The translations under genes were made by a program, and so were the position numbers. A DNA stretch of 64,000 bases from Candidatus Aalborgicola bjergmarkensis (GTDB lineage: Bacteria > Pseudomonadota > Gammaproteobacteria > Burkholderiales > Burkholderiaceae_C): NCBI GenBank assembly GCA_016708725.1, contig JADJFE010000003.1:124001-188000 (forward strand), written 5' to 3'. Shown piece after piece: positions 15,642 through 23,124 of the stretch (its first letter is position 1; each line of letters opens with the position of its first letter). The notes under the pieces are model-generated. The model ran no database searches. It saw nothing but the letters and a program-made list of their open reading frames with translations, and was not told the DNA's origin.

Positions 15642-16025
15642 TCAGACCAACTCAGCCAGCAACTCCGGGTGGCGGCTGACCAGTTTGAGCAGGCTTTGCG
15701 CCGCGCCGCTGGGTACCTTGCGCCCTTGCTCCCACTCTTGCAGCGTGCGAACTGAAATGCCGGTGGCACGGGCAAATTCTGCTTGCGACATACCGGAGCG
15801 CGCACGCGCCGCCATAAGCTGCCACTTGGGGCCGGTGAGTACTTCCTGACGCTCCAGCGTGCCGTCGCTGGCCGTCACGGTGCGCCGCACACTGCCATCG
15901 GGCAAAGGTTCAAATGTCGTGGTGCGCCCTATTTTTCCAGCTTGCAGTTCACGCACCGCCTCCAGCAGTTCAGCGCCGATGTTGCGTGTGGCATCGCGCT
16001 GCTTCAGTTGTGCATCAGTCATCAT
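15642..16025 (-). CDS. XRE-family antitoxin, NadS-like
   Basis: The likely start is ATG 16025, overlapping the toxin stop by 11 bases; ATGs at 16031 and 16022 are alternatives. The 127-residue protein has an N-terminal helical arm, an unusual charged beta segment (DGSVRRTVTASDGTLERQEV), then a helix-turn-helix (RSGMSQAEFARATGISVRTL) and the ending RHPELLAEL. This is the layout of NadS-type antitoxins, and the ending is shared with the MqsA-type antitoxin at 17197. It should repress the promoter before 16335. Confidence 0.85.
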   Translation of the reverse strand: MMTDAQLKQRDATRNIGAELLEAVRELQAGKIGRTTTFEPLPDGSVRRTVTASDGTLERQEVLTGPKWQLMAARARSGMSQAEFARATGISVRTLQEWEQGRKVPSGAAQSLLKLVSRHPELLAELV

Positions 16026-16335
16026 GGTCAAGCAATTCCTTCAATTGTTTCAATACCGCGCCTGGGATGCTGGATTGTGCCCCCTTGGCGTAAATTACCA
16101 ACAGCAGGATTTGACCCGCTGCAGTGCGCGTGTAGTAACACACCCGCACGCCACCCGATTTACCGCTGCCAGGGCGCGCCCAACGCACCTTGCGCACGCC
16201 GCCCGAGCCCTTGACGACCGCTCCAGCGTCCGGCTGTTCCAACAAAAACTGCTGAAACGCGGTGTAGTCGTCTTCGCTGAAATAGTCATAGACCATTTTG
16301 GAGAACACACTGGACTCGATCAATTCAAATTGCAT
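16015..16335 (-). CDS. RelE-like toxin
   Basis: The start is ATG 16335, which fits the compact RelE size (106 residues); the upstream extension in frame overlaps an unrelated gene fragment on the other strand. The core reads VRKVRWARPGSGKSGGVRVC then YYTRTAAGQILLLVIYAKG, the central strands of RelE-type endonucleases that pair with NadS-like regulators. It cleaves mRNA on the ribosome if like its relatives. It is upstream of, and overlaps, its antitoxin. Confidence 0.87.
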   Translation of the reverse strand: MQFELIESSVFSKMVYDYFSEDDYTAFQQFLLEQPDAGAVVKGSGGVRKVRWARPGSGKSGGVRVCYYTRTAAGQILLLVIYAKGAQSSIPGAVLKQLKELLDHDD

Positions 16336-16439
16336 CGCGGCAATTGTACGCCTGAGACGTATAAAAACGACTGGATCGAGCTCTTCAACATCAACGGCAC
16401 CATTGCGGCCCGTGCGGTGGTCAGCCAGCGTGTCAATCC

Positions 16440-16702
16440 CGGCAGCTTCAGCCCAGCGCACCGCTGGGCTTTGGCGTACAGCCGCAACTGGTACACACAC
16501 GCTTTGGCTTTCACATCGTTGACGTGCTGGAAAAGCGCGCCGGAGAGCAAAAAACCTTTGCCGATGTGCACACCCGCATTGCCATGCAACTCACCATGCA
16601 GTCCCGCGCCCGCGCCTGGCACCAGTACATGCAACTGCTGGCCGGACAGGCCCTGATCGAAGGCATTGACCTGGGCGGGGCCGACTCGCCGCTGGTGCAG
16701 TA
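16440..16702 (+). pseudogene. 3' remnant of a PpiC-type peptidyl-prolyl cis-trans isomerase gene
   Basis: The frame reads APLGFGVQPQLVHTRFGFHI, VDVLEKRAGEQKTFADVH and on to DLGGADSPLVQ, then a stop. Parvulin domains end with the strand TRFGFHIVDV. The catalytic N-terminal part is missing, and there is no start codon. A second, shorter copy is at 17641-17846 and a scar at 1055-1080. The fragment abuts the RelE toxin gene on the opposite strand. It probably came from a gene such as the isomerase often found with nitrate reductase operons; that origin is a guess. Confidence 0.75.
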
Positions 16703-16755
16703 GGCGATAGGCAGTAGGCGAGACAGGCGAGACGCTAGGCGTAAAAATCCAGCCG

Positions 16756-16817
16756 GGACATGCTACGCTTTTAGCAGCTGCTCCCGCACGTTCCATGCCG
16801 GGTACAGGTTGATTTCG
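16756..16817. repeat. Hairpin repeat (REP-like), same context as 1112-1166
   Basis: The stretch GACATGCTACGCTTTTAGCA and the following GCTGCTCCCGCACGTTCCAT match 1107-1156 with few changes. In both places it stands between an isomerase tail and an RND tail, which shows that the three pieces were copied together. Confidence 0.75.
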
Positions 16818-16828
16818 TGTAACTATCC

Positions 16829-16938
16829 AGGTAGAGCGTTGCCAACGGGCGGCTTCGCGGAACAGAAACGACGTGGTGTTGAGCACGGTGCTGACGCTGG
16901 TGATGATTCCAGCCATTTATGCGCTGGTGCAGCAGTGA
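16829..16938 (+). pseudogene. RND efflux transporter C-terminal remnant
   Basis: The last codons read VVLSTVLTLVMIPAIYALVQ, then Q and a stop, like the final membrane helix of HAE1-type pumps. Upstream the frame is not that of a transporter. The first part is a diverged version of the 49-bp repeat at 1-49 and 1182-1230. The identification depends on this one segment. Confidence 0.55.
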
Positions 16939-16978
16939 CGCATTGGTGCACAATTCCCCCATTAGGGTATATTTGGAC

Positions 16979-17195
16979 ATGGAAAAAAGCACGCCGCATT
17001 ACGTTCTGGCTGAAATTCAAGCCCAAATGCAAACTGTTGCAGACATGAATCTGACCGTGTCCGCCCGTTCAGGCATTCGGGATGCTGACATGGCTTTGGC
17101 AGGATGTCTATCACGGCGATTGGAATGGCTCAAGGCTCTATGTGAAGTTCCAGCGCGCAGGTGAATATTTTGTGATTTCTTTCAAGGAGTTATGA
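16979..17195 (+). pseudogene. mqsR: mqsR toxin gene with internal deletion and frameshift
   Basis: The beginning, MEKSTPHYVLAEIQAQMQTV and on to LTVSARSGIRDADM, is that of MqsR. The end, WQDVYHGDWNGSRLYVKFQR then AGEYFVISFKEL and stop, is also MqsR, but in another frame starting at 17097. The middle (roughly 25-30 codons, including the segment before WQDVY) is missing, so the product stops after 61 residues. The remnant ends one base before mqsA. MqsR is a GCU-specific mRNA interferase in E. coli; this copy must be inactive. The intact antitoxin has been kept. Confidence 0.88.
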
Positions 17196-17196
17196 C

Positions 17197-17607
17197 ATGG
17201 CAAGCAAATGGGATGGTCAAACCTGCCCGCTGTGTGCCGAGGGCACGTTGCACGATGGCGTTAAAACCATTTCGCAGAGATACAAGGGCCATATATTCAC
17301 GTCTGACACACACGGAGCCTTTTGTGACCATTGCACAGAAGGGTTTGTGGAGACTGATGACCAAGAAGAAGCCGCGTGGCTGGCATTTCGTGACCAGGTG
17401 GATGCCGCCGAGGCAGCGGAATTGGTGCGTATTCGTAGAAAGTTGAAACTCACACAAATGGCGGCCTCCCGCTTGGCGGGCGGTGGAAAAAATGCTTTCT
17501 CCCGCTATGAACGGGGCCGCGCCAAGCCGGTAGCAGCGGTGATCCATTTGTTTCGCTTGCTTGACAGGCACCCTGAGCTACTTGCTGAACTCCAGGATAC
17601 TGCCTAG
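17197..17607 (+). CDS. mqsA: MqsA-like antitoxin/transcription factor
   Basis: This 136-residue protein has two CxxC pairs (CPLC at 11-14, CDHC at 44-47) for the N-terminal zinc site. The C-terminal helix-turn-helix reads RRKLKLTQMAASRLAGGGKN then FSRYERGRAKP, the usual MqsA DNA-binding signature. MqsA neutralises MqsR and represses the operon; in E. coli it also represses other genes. Here the toxin just upstream is broken, so the protein is an orphan antitoxin that may act only as a regulator. Its final codons are duplicated near 1270. Confidence 0.92.
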   Translation: MASKWDGQTCPLCAEGTLHDGVKTISQRYKGHIFTSDTHGAFCDHCTEGFVETDDQEEAAWLAFRDQVDAAEAAELVRIRRKLKLTQMAASRLAGGGKNAFSRYERGRAKPVAAVIHLFRLLDRHPELLAELQDTA

Positions 17608-17648
17608 CGGATGTGCAGCACTGGCGGCTTTGGTATAAATCTGGCTTT
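17580..17648 (+). repeat. mqsA tail plus TATAAATCTGGC segment (source copy of the 1264-1340 block)
   Basis: The end of mqsA is followed by GATGTGCAGCACTGGCGGCT and TATAAATCTGGC. The sequence then switches inside GGCTTTGG into the isomerase fragment. GGCTTTGG occurs in both partners, so this looks like a junction made through short homology. Compare 1264-1340 and 3243-3285. Confidence 0.7.
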
Positions 17649-17846
17649 GGCTTTCACATCGTTGACGTACTGGCCATGCGCGCTGGAGAACAAAAAACCT
17701 TTGCCGATGTGCACACCCGCATTGCCATGCAACTCACCATGCAGTCCCGAGCACGCGCCTGGCACCAGTACATGCAACTGCTGGCCGGGCAGACCCTGAT
17801 CGAAGGCATTGACCTCGATACAGCCGATACGCCGCTGGTGCAGTAG
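17641..17846 (+). pseudogene. Second PpiC-type isomerase 3' remnant
   Basis: It reads FGFHIVDVLAMRAGEQKTFA and on to LIEGIDLDTADTPLVQ, then stop, nearly identical to the remnant ending at 16702. It starts at the short-homology junction described for 17580-17648. No start codon or catalytic region is present. It precedes a truncated toxin-antitoxin pair. Confidence 0.75.
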
Positions 17847-17912
17847 GCCGTGTAGGCACTATCGGTTGGATCGGTTAGAGTTGTGGCATGTGCCATCCAG
17901 AAAGGCGGATCA

Positions 17913-18140
17913 ATGACCACTGCTGAAAAAATCCTCGAAGAAGTCCTCAGCCTGCCTGAGTTCCAATTGCGCGAAGTGCTGGACTTTGTTGGCTACCTGA
18001 AGTCGCGCCTGCCACAACCGGCTGCGCCTGAAACTGACCGTGGGGCCGAGGCCGACTGGGCCGAGTTTGAAAAGGGCGCAGGTCTATGGTCGGGCAAGTT
18101 TATTCGCGCAGAGTGCTATGACCGCAAGGTTCTTCGCTGA
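17913..18140 (+). CDS. DUF2281-like antitoxin (VapB-type), partner of a truncated PIN gene
   Basis: The start is ATG 17913, after AAAGGCGG. The 75-residue protein begins MTTAEKILEEVLSLPEFQLR then EVLDFVGYLKSRL, the pattern of the DUF2281 antitoxin group. The C-terminal half is acidic, suited to binding a PIN toxin. The downstream PIN gene starts within its last codons but is cut off after about 19 codons, so this antitoxin has lost its partner. Confidence 0.8.
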   Translation: MTTAEKILEEVLSLPEFQLREVLDFVGYLKSRLPQPAAPETDRGAEADWAEFEKGAGLWSGKFIRAECYDRKVLR

Positions 18141-18175
18141 CACCAACATTGCCGTTTATGCGCTTGATGCCGACG
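18118..18175 (+). pseudogene. PIN-domain toxin, first ~19 codons only
   Basis: ATG 18118 opens MTARFFADTNIAVYALDAD, the first PIN strand with its catalytic Asp. The sequence then switches abruptly to the duplicated fic upstream region at about 18176. Residues after the switch have no PIN character. The overlap with the antitoxin gene is the usual one, so the module was once complete. Confidence 0.85.
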
Positions 18176-18432
18176 TGCGTGCGACAAAATGGTGTCGTTC
18201 TTTGTCATACTTTGTCGCGCTTGAGCGCCATTGCCGGACAGTTATACCCTTCAAGGACAACCGATGCCACGCACCACGTCAACCGAAGAGATGCTACAGA
18301 TTGAGGCCATCGTGGCAGGTCTTGCCCACGGGGCGGGCATTGCCACCATTGAAGCCGAATTGGAGCGACTGCACGGACACAAGCCCAACCGTCGCACACT
18401 ACAGCGCCGCTTGCACAAGCTTGTTGCGGACT
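18176..18432 (+). pseudogene. Duplicated promoter and 5' end of the fic gene
   Basis: Bases ~18180-18432 match ~1717-1969 with only a few differences, including the inverted repeat GCGACAAA...TTTGTCGC, the ribosome-binding site and the first ~56 codons from ATG 18264. Homology stops at LHKLVA; the frame then runs through unrelated sequence to 18506. The duplication on the left side cut a PIN toxin gene. Confidence 0.92.
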
Positions 18433-18589
18433 GGTGCGCGCGCCTGACACCAGTACATGTTCAAGTTCAACAACATCTGTTTTTTTCGATACACGCCACT
18501 GCTTGACTGCTTTGTTCGCAGAGATACAAGGGGTGACTTTGCTGCGCCAGCATTCCGTTTTGAGCATGGGAGTGTGTTACGTGTGAATC

Positions 18590-18752
18590 CAGTTCGTCAC
18601 CCGATTTTCTGGAATTTCATATCACCCATGATATTACAAATGCAAAAACTGCGATACAAAACACTCCTGCAAGCCCTGGTGGCATTTTTTTGGCTATAAA
18701 TCAGGTATCAAATCAGCCTATAGCGCCCGTGGGTTGTGCGGGAGCAGCTATC
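18590..18752 (+). repeat. Composite repeat, copy b
   Basis: The layout is CAGTTCGTCAC, then the palindrome ATATCACCCATGATAT (18619-18634, one mismatch), the linker with TACAAATGCAAAAACT, and the hairpin repeat ending GCGGGAGCAGCTATC. It is inverted relative to copy a at 1381-1566, with which it also shares the ATG-proximal GAAATTCCAG. Between 18507 and 18942 I see no gene, only this repeat and the hairpin at 18809. Confidence 0.8.
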
Positions 18753-18808
18753 AATAATGCAGTAAAAAACCCAGCCCACTTTACTCGACTCCGATGTGCA
18801 GCAGAGCG

Positions 18809-18862
18809 CTACGCTTTTAGCAGCTGTACACGCACCTTTCATAAGGCCTGTGCTTGATTTTG
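18809..18862. repeat. Hairpin repeat (REP-like)
   Basis: CTACGCTTTTAGCAGCTGTA followed by CACGCACCTTTCATAAGGCC is a diverged member of the family seen at 1112 and 16756. It precedes GTGATGCGTGATGCGTTA (18897-18914), part of the promoter region of the next antitoxin gene. A version of that sequence also occurs near 1668-1683. Confidence 0.65.
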
Positions 18863-18942
18863 CCAAATTCTTAATGTGAAACACCAGGCCCTTCACGTGA
18901 TGCGTGATGCGTTAAAACCAGTCGATTCAACAGAAGTCCTCC

Positions 18943-19230
18943 ATGCGAACCACTCTTGATATTGCCGACGATGTTCTGTTTGCCGCCAAAGACTTTGCGC
19001 GACGCGACAAAAAGACCTTGGGCCAAGTGATCTCCGAGTGGGGACGCATGGCCTTGCATAACAGTTCTGCCTCGCAGATACCGAGCGATCAAGTCGAGAA
19101 TAAGCAGGCTGCAAGCGCGGTTGACCAGCAGTTTCTCGCCTTGGGCTTCGTGACGCTACCCATGCGAGACGGTGTCGGCCCCATCAGCAACGCACTGGTC
19201 AATCGGATTCGCGACGAAGAAGGGGTTTGA
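18943..19230 (+). CDS. Orphan VapB-like antitoxin
   Basis: This 95-residue protein starts MRTTLDIADDVLFAAKDFAR then RDKKTLGQVISEWGRMAL, the ribbon-helix-helix-like opening of antitoxins paired with VapC. The C-terminal LGFVTLPMRDGVGPISNALV NRIRDEE is typical of the same group, where the PIN toxin normally starts at once. Here the next gene is an EamA transporter on the other strand, nine bases away, and no PIN gene follows, so the antitoxin is without partner. Confidence 0.85.
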   Translation: MRTTLDIADDVLFAAKDFARRDKKTLGQVISEWGRMALHNSSASQIPSDQVENKQAASAVDQQFLALGFVTLPMRDGVGPISNALVNRIRDEEGV

Positions 19231-19238
19231 ATGAAAGT

Positions 19239-20126
19239 TCAATGCACCTCCACCGACGCGCTGGGCACGGCGCGTGACCGTAGCGCTGTCGCCATGATGC
19301 CGCTGGCTACGATGGTGGCGATGCCTACCCAACCGATGGGGGGGATCGGGTCGCCAAACAGGGTCAGGCTGAAAATGGCGGCAAAGACAATGCCGGCGTA
19401 CTGCATGCTGGCCACCACCAGGGTAGCACCCTTGCTGTAGGCGCGCGTCATGCACCACTGGGCCACAGATGCCAGGATGCCGATGGGAATCACCCAGGCT
19501 GCGGCCACCGGCTTGACGTGCGTCCACGGGGTCAAGCCGGAAAAGAGCGCAGCAAACACGCCCGCAATGGCTGCGCTCACGGAAAAGTAAAACACGGTAC
19601 GCACCTCGGGCTCGCCAGCCTTGCCTAAAGCGGTAACTTGCAAATACGCCAGCGCGGCACACATGCCCGAGAACAGGCCAATGAGTCCGGCAAACAGTTG
19701 ATGCTGCTCAATGGTGGGGCGCAGCGTCAGCACCACCCCCACAAAGCCCAGCAGTACCGTCCCCATCAGCGCCCCCTGGCGCTCCAGGCGGCCATAAAGC
19801 AAAGCGCCACCCACCACGAAAGCCGCCACCCAGACGCTGCTCATGTAATTCAAGGTCACGGCAGTGGCCAGCGGCAATCGGCCAATGGAATAAAACCAGG
19901 AACCCAAGGCCGTCACCCCGATGACACCACGCCACACGTGCATCCAGGGCACCGAGGTGCGCGGTGAAACACCACGCACGCGCAACACCACGGCCATGAA
20001 GACCAGGCTCACAACGCCACGGTAAAACACCAGCTCCAGCGTGCCAAAGCTCTCGGAGGCAAACTTGATGCCCACGGCCATGAGCGCAAACAGGAGCGAG
20101 GCCAGGACCATCCAGAGTGCTTGCAT
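19239..20126 (-). CDS. EamA/DMT-family transporter
   Basis: This 295-residue protein is almost entirely hydrophobic, with about ten membrane segments in two EamA halves (~1-140 and ~150-290). The first starts ALWMVLASLLFALMAVGIKF and contains VTLNYMSSVWVA; the second has ALAYLQVTALGKAGEPEVR. Family members export metabolites such as amino acids or nucleosides. The substrate cannot be inferred. It is separated by 42 bases, including a hairpin repeat, from the Rieske oxygenase gene upstream on the same strand. Confidence 0.88.
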   Translation of the reverse strand: MQALWMVLASLLFALMAVGIKFASESFGTLELVFYRGVVSLVFMAVVLRVRGVSPRTSVPWMHVWRGVIGVTALGSWFYSIGRLPLATAVTLNYMSSVWVAAFVVGGALLYGRLERQGALMGTVLLGFVGVVLTLRPTIEQHQLFAGLIGLFSGMCAALAYLQVTALGKAGEPEVRTVFYFSVSAAIAGVFAALFSGLTPWTHVKPVAAAWVIPIGILASVAQWCMTRAYSKGATLVVASMQYAGIVFAAIFSLTLFGDPIPPIGWVGIATIVASGIMATALRSRAVPSASVEVH

Positions 20127-20127
20127 T

Positions 20128-20180
20128 AAATCAGCCCATAACCCTCGTGGATAGTGCGGGTACAGCTATCAGAAAGATAG
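20128..20180. repeat. Hairpin repeat overlapping the end of the oxygenase gene
   Basis: ACCCTCGTGGATAGTGCGGG then TACAGCTATCAGAAAGATAG is a member of the dispersed family. The stop codon of the oxygenase gene (20169-20171) lies inside it, so insertion or expansion of the repeat reaches into the coding end. Confidence 0.7.
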
Positions 20181-21377
20181 TGAACCCTCGCCCGCCCTGC
20201 GCCGGTACCAGTCGTGAAAATGGCGCATACCATCTTCCATCGGGCTTTGGTACGGCCCGATCTCGTCATCGCCACGCGCCAGCAAGGCCGCACGTCCGGC
20301 GTCCATGCGTTCGCCAATTTCATCGTCCTCAATGCAGGTTTCCATGTAAGCTGCCTGCTGGGCTTCGACAAACTCCCGCTCGAAAGCCTGGATTTCTTCC
20401 GGATAGTAAAACTCCACCATATTCATGGTCTTGCGCGGCCCCAGCGGGTACAGCGTCGATATCGTGAGTACGTGCGGATACCACTCGACCATGATGTGCG
20501 GGTAATACGTCAGCCAGATGGCGCCCTGCTTGGGTGGCTCGCCGTTGCGGTAGGCCAGCAGCGCCTTGTGCCAGCGTGCGTAGACCTCTGAGCCGCCCTG
20601 CACACTGGCTTGCGCCAACTGGCGCGACACACCAACCGTCTGCACGGAATAGTTTTCCTTGAACTCCCAGCGCAGGTCGTCGCAGGTGACAAACTGGCCC
20701 AGGCCGGGATGAAATGGCCCTACGTGGTAGTCTTCCAGATAGACTTCGATAAAGGTTTTCCAGTTGTAATTGCAGGTGTGCATCTCAACCCGGTCGAGTA
20801 CGAAGCCGTCAAAATCCAGCGCAGCGCGTGGACCCATTGCGGCCAGATCGGCTTGCACGTCACAACCGTTATCCTCAAACAAGAGACCATTCCATTCGCG
20901 CAGGGGATAGTTTTTCAGATTCAGGCAAGGGTCGTGGTCGAAGTGTGGTGCCCCGATCAGGGTGCCAGCGCCGGGCTTTTTGCTGCCACTCTGGTCGGTG
21001 CTGTAGGTCCAGCGGTGCAGGGGGCACACCATATTGCCACCGCTGCTGGCCACCTGGCGGCCATGGGGCGTGACCGGGTTGAGCAAGGAGTCCCGCCCCT
21101 TGAGCATGATGGCCTGGCGGTGGCGGCAGACGTTGGAAATCAGTTCGACACCCCCGGCGTTGCGCACCAGCGCACGCCCTTCCTCTTCCTGGGGCAAGGC
21201 GTAATAGTCGCCCGGATTGGGAACGCTCAGACCATGCCCCACGTAGCGTGGGCCGGTCTGGAAGATGTGTTGTAACTCGCGTTGGTAAAGCGCCTCGTCA
21301 AAATAACTCGCAACCGGTAATTGGGATACTCCGACGGTCTGAACAGTCTGGCGGGAAGAATGCTTGCTCGGTGTCAT
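20169..21377 (-). CDS. Rieske non-haem iron oxygenase, large subunit
   Basis: This 402-residue protein has the Rieske cluster ligands Cys84-x-His86 (SNVCRHRQA) and Cys118-x2-His121 (VCPLHRWTYS). The catalytic iron histidines His218 and His223 lie in EDYHVGPFHPG. The layout is that of ring-hydroxylating dioxygenase alpha subunits and of choline/carnitine monooxygenase-like enzymes. No ferredoxin, reductase or small subunit is nearby, so the electron donor and substrate are unknown. The longer Rieske spacing (residues 87-117, with an inserted loop) is worth noting. It starts with GTG/ATG context near 21377 and has its own strand with the EamA gene downstream. Confidence 0.9.
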   Translation of the reverse strand: MTPSKHSSRQTVQTVGVSQLPVASYFDEALYQRELQHIFQTGPRYVGHGLSVPNPGDYYALPQEEEGRALVRNAGGVELISNVCRHRQAIMLKGRDSLLNPVTPHGRQVASSGGNMVCPLHRWTYSTDQSGSKKPGAGTLIGAPHFDHDPCLNLKNYPLREWNGLLFEDNGCDVQADLAAMGPRAALDFDGFVLDRVEMHTCNYNWKTFIEVYLEDYHVGPFHPGLGQFVTCDDLRWEFKENYSVQTVGVSRQLAQASVQGGSEVYARWHKALLAYRNGEPPKQGAIWLTYYPHIMVEWYPHVLTISTLYPLGPRKTMNMVEFYYPEEIQAFEREFVEAQQAAYMETCIEDDEIGERMDAGRAALLARGDDEIGPYQSPMEDGMRHFHDWYRRRAGEGSLSF

Positions 21378-21453
21378 GATGCCTTTAATAAAAAAGCGCT
21401 GCAGGCAGTTACCTTGAGAACTGCCGAAGGGGGCGAATTGTACGGCAGCGCCC

Positions 21454-21942
21454 TTAACCAGCGCTGTGCGCCAGCTTGTGTTCGATCAAGGCCACAATGG
21501 CATTCTGGTGCTTGGCCTTGGCAAAAGCCAAAGGCGTTTCGCCCTGGTGCGATTTGAGTTTGAGGTTGGCGCCGGAGTCAATCAGCAGCCTGGCTGTGTC
21601 CACATTGCCCTGCCAGATGGCATCGTGCAAGGCGGTGTAGCCGTTGTAGGGGCCTTGTTTATCGATGGCGATGTGGTGTTCGATCAGCAGCCGCGCGGCT
21701 TCCGTTCTTCCGGCGTAGGCTGCTGCGTGCAGGGCCGTGGCCTTCATGCCTGGGTCCACGGCCGTGACATCGGCACCCGCTTCCAGCAGCAAGCGCACGA
21801 TTTCGGTGTGCCCCTTGTACGCCGCCATCACCAGCGGCGCGTCCTGGTTGGCATCCAGCGCATTCACATCCACGCCCTGCCCTATGAGCTGCTTGACCAG
21901 GCTTGCGTTGTTAGCGTTCACGGCGTTCATCAAGGTCGTCAT
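21454..21942 (-). CDS. Ankyrin-repeat protein
   Basis: This 162-residue protein consists of four to five ankyrin repeats (for example DANQDAPLVMAAYKGHTEIV and TALHAAAYAGRTEAARLLIE). No signal peptide or catalytic domain is visible. Such proteins act as protein-binding scaffolds. It lies 15 bases downstream of purM on the same strand, so the two may be co-transcribed. Confidence 0.9.
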   Translation of the reverse strand: MTTLMNAVNANNASLVKQLIGQGVDVNALDANQDAPLVMAAYKGHTEIVRLLLEAGADVTAVDPGMKATALHAAAYAGRTEAARLLIEHHIAIDKQGPYNGYTALHDAIWQGNVDTARLLIDSGANLKLKSHQGETPLAFAKAKHQNAIVALIEHKLAHSAG

Positions 21943-21957
21943 GTCTGGTTTCCCTTT

Positions 21958-23028
21958 TCAATCAATGCGAACCTGCGCAGATGCAGATAAACCGGATGTA
22001 TCACGTGGCACGATGTGACCGATGGTGTAGACGGTTTCACCATGGGCACGCAAGGTCCGCGCGCAGTCTAGCGCATGGGCTGCGTCCAGGATGACAACCA
22101 TGCCAATGCCATTGTTGAAGGTACGGTTCATCTCGGTGTCGTCAATTCTGGCGGTCTGCTGCAGCCAGGAAAAAAGTTCGGATTGCGGCCAACTGCCCTT
22201 TTGCAGGTGCGCCGACAGCCCCTCGGGTAGCACGCGGGGAATATTTTCCAGCAAGCCACCGCCGGTGATGTGCGCCAGTGCCTTGATGGGGTGCTGTGCC
22301 AGCGCCGCCAGCACACTTTTGACGTACAGCCGGGTGGGTTCCATGATGGCCTGGCGAAAGGGTTTGCCATCCAGCGTGGCGGGCAGTGCGTCGCCCGCGC
22401 GTTCGATGCATTTGCGCACCAGGCTAAAACCGTTGGAATGCACGCCGCTGGAAGCCAAGCCCAGCACCACATCGCCACTCTGCACATCAGTGCCTGTGAG
22501 AATGCGGGATTTTTCCACGACACCGACGGCAAACCCGGCCAGATCGTACTCTCCCGGTGGATACATACCGGGCATTTCGGCGGTTTCACCACCAATCAGG
22601 GCACACCCCGACTCCTCACATCCCAAAGCAATGCCCCCCACCACGGCGGTGGCCGTGTCCACATCGAGCTTGCCGCAGGCAAAATAGTCCAGGAAAAACA
22701 AGGGTTCTGCGCCTTGCACCAGCACATCGTTAACGCTCATGGCCACGAGATCAATACCGACCGTGTTGTGCATTCCCCACTCAAAAGCCAGCTTGAGTTT
22801 GGTGCCCACGCCGTCGGTGCCGCTGACCAGCACCGGCTCGCGGTAGCGTTTGGGCACCTCGAATAGCGCGCCAAAGCCACCTATGCCGGCCAGCACGCCC
22901 TCGCGCAGCGTCTTTTTTGCCAAAGGCTTGATGCGCTCGACCAGGGTATCGCCAGCGTCAATATCGACGCCGGCATCTTTGTACGATAAAGGAGTAAGGG
23001 AGGGGGTAAGGGGGTTCGAATGGGTCAT
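21958..23028 (-). CDS. purM: Phosphoribosylformylglycinamidine cyclo-ligase (AIR synthetase)
   Basis: This 356-residue enzyme closes the imidazole ring in purine synthesis, converting FGAM to AIR with ATP. It carries the family signatures SYKDAGVDIDAG, GIGGFGALFE, LVSGTDGVGTKLKLA, GGETAEMPGMY and ITGGGLLENIPRVLP. The length fits the family. It is divergently oriented to the AI-2E-type permease gene 96 bases away, an arrangement often seen in Burkholderiales. It is complete and ordinary. Confidence 0.97.
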   Translation of the reverse strand: MTHSNPLTPSLTPLSYKDAGVDIDAGDTLVERIKPLAKKTLREGVLAGIGGFGALFEVPKRYREPVLVSGTDGVGTKLKLAFEWGMHNTVGIDLVAMSVNDVLVQGAEPLFFLDYFACGKLDVDTATAVVGGIALGCEESGCALIGGETAEMPGMYPPGEYDLAGFAVGVVEKSRILTGTDVQSGDVVLGLASSGVHSNGFSLVRKCIERAGDALPATLDGKPFRQAIMEPTRLYVKSVLAALAQHPIKALAHITGGGLLENIPRVLPEGLSAHLQKGSWPQSELFSWLQQTARIDDTEMNRTFNNGIGMVVILDAAHALDCARTLRAHGETVYTIGHIVPRDTSGLSASAQVRID

Positions 23029-23124
23029 AAAAATACAGTCGGTAGCGCGCTACGTTGCGCAGCGCTATAAAATTTGCCCAGATTTTAAGGGTTTCCCCTT
23101 TTCCGGTTCTTTTCGATTCTTTTG

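Noticed and set aside
13321..19230. Integron cassette array, with the hairpin repeats as attC sites
   Set aside because: Toxin-antitoxin genes lie in both orientations, no integrase is present, and I could not find attC core sites (GTTRRRY) at the repeat edges.
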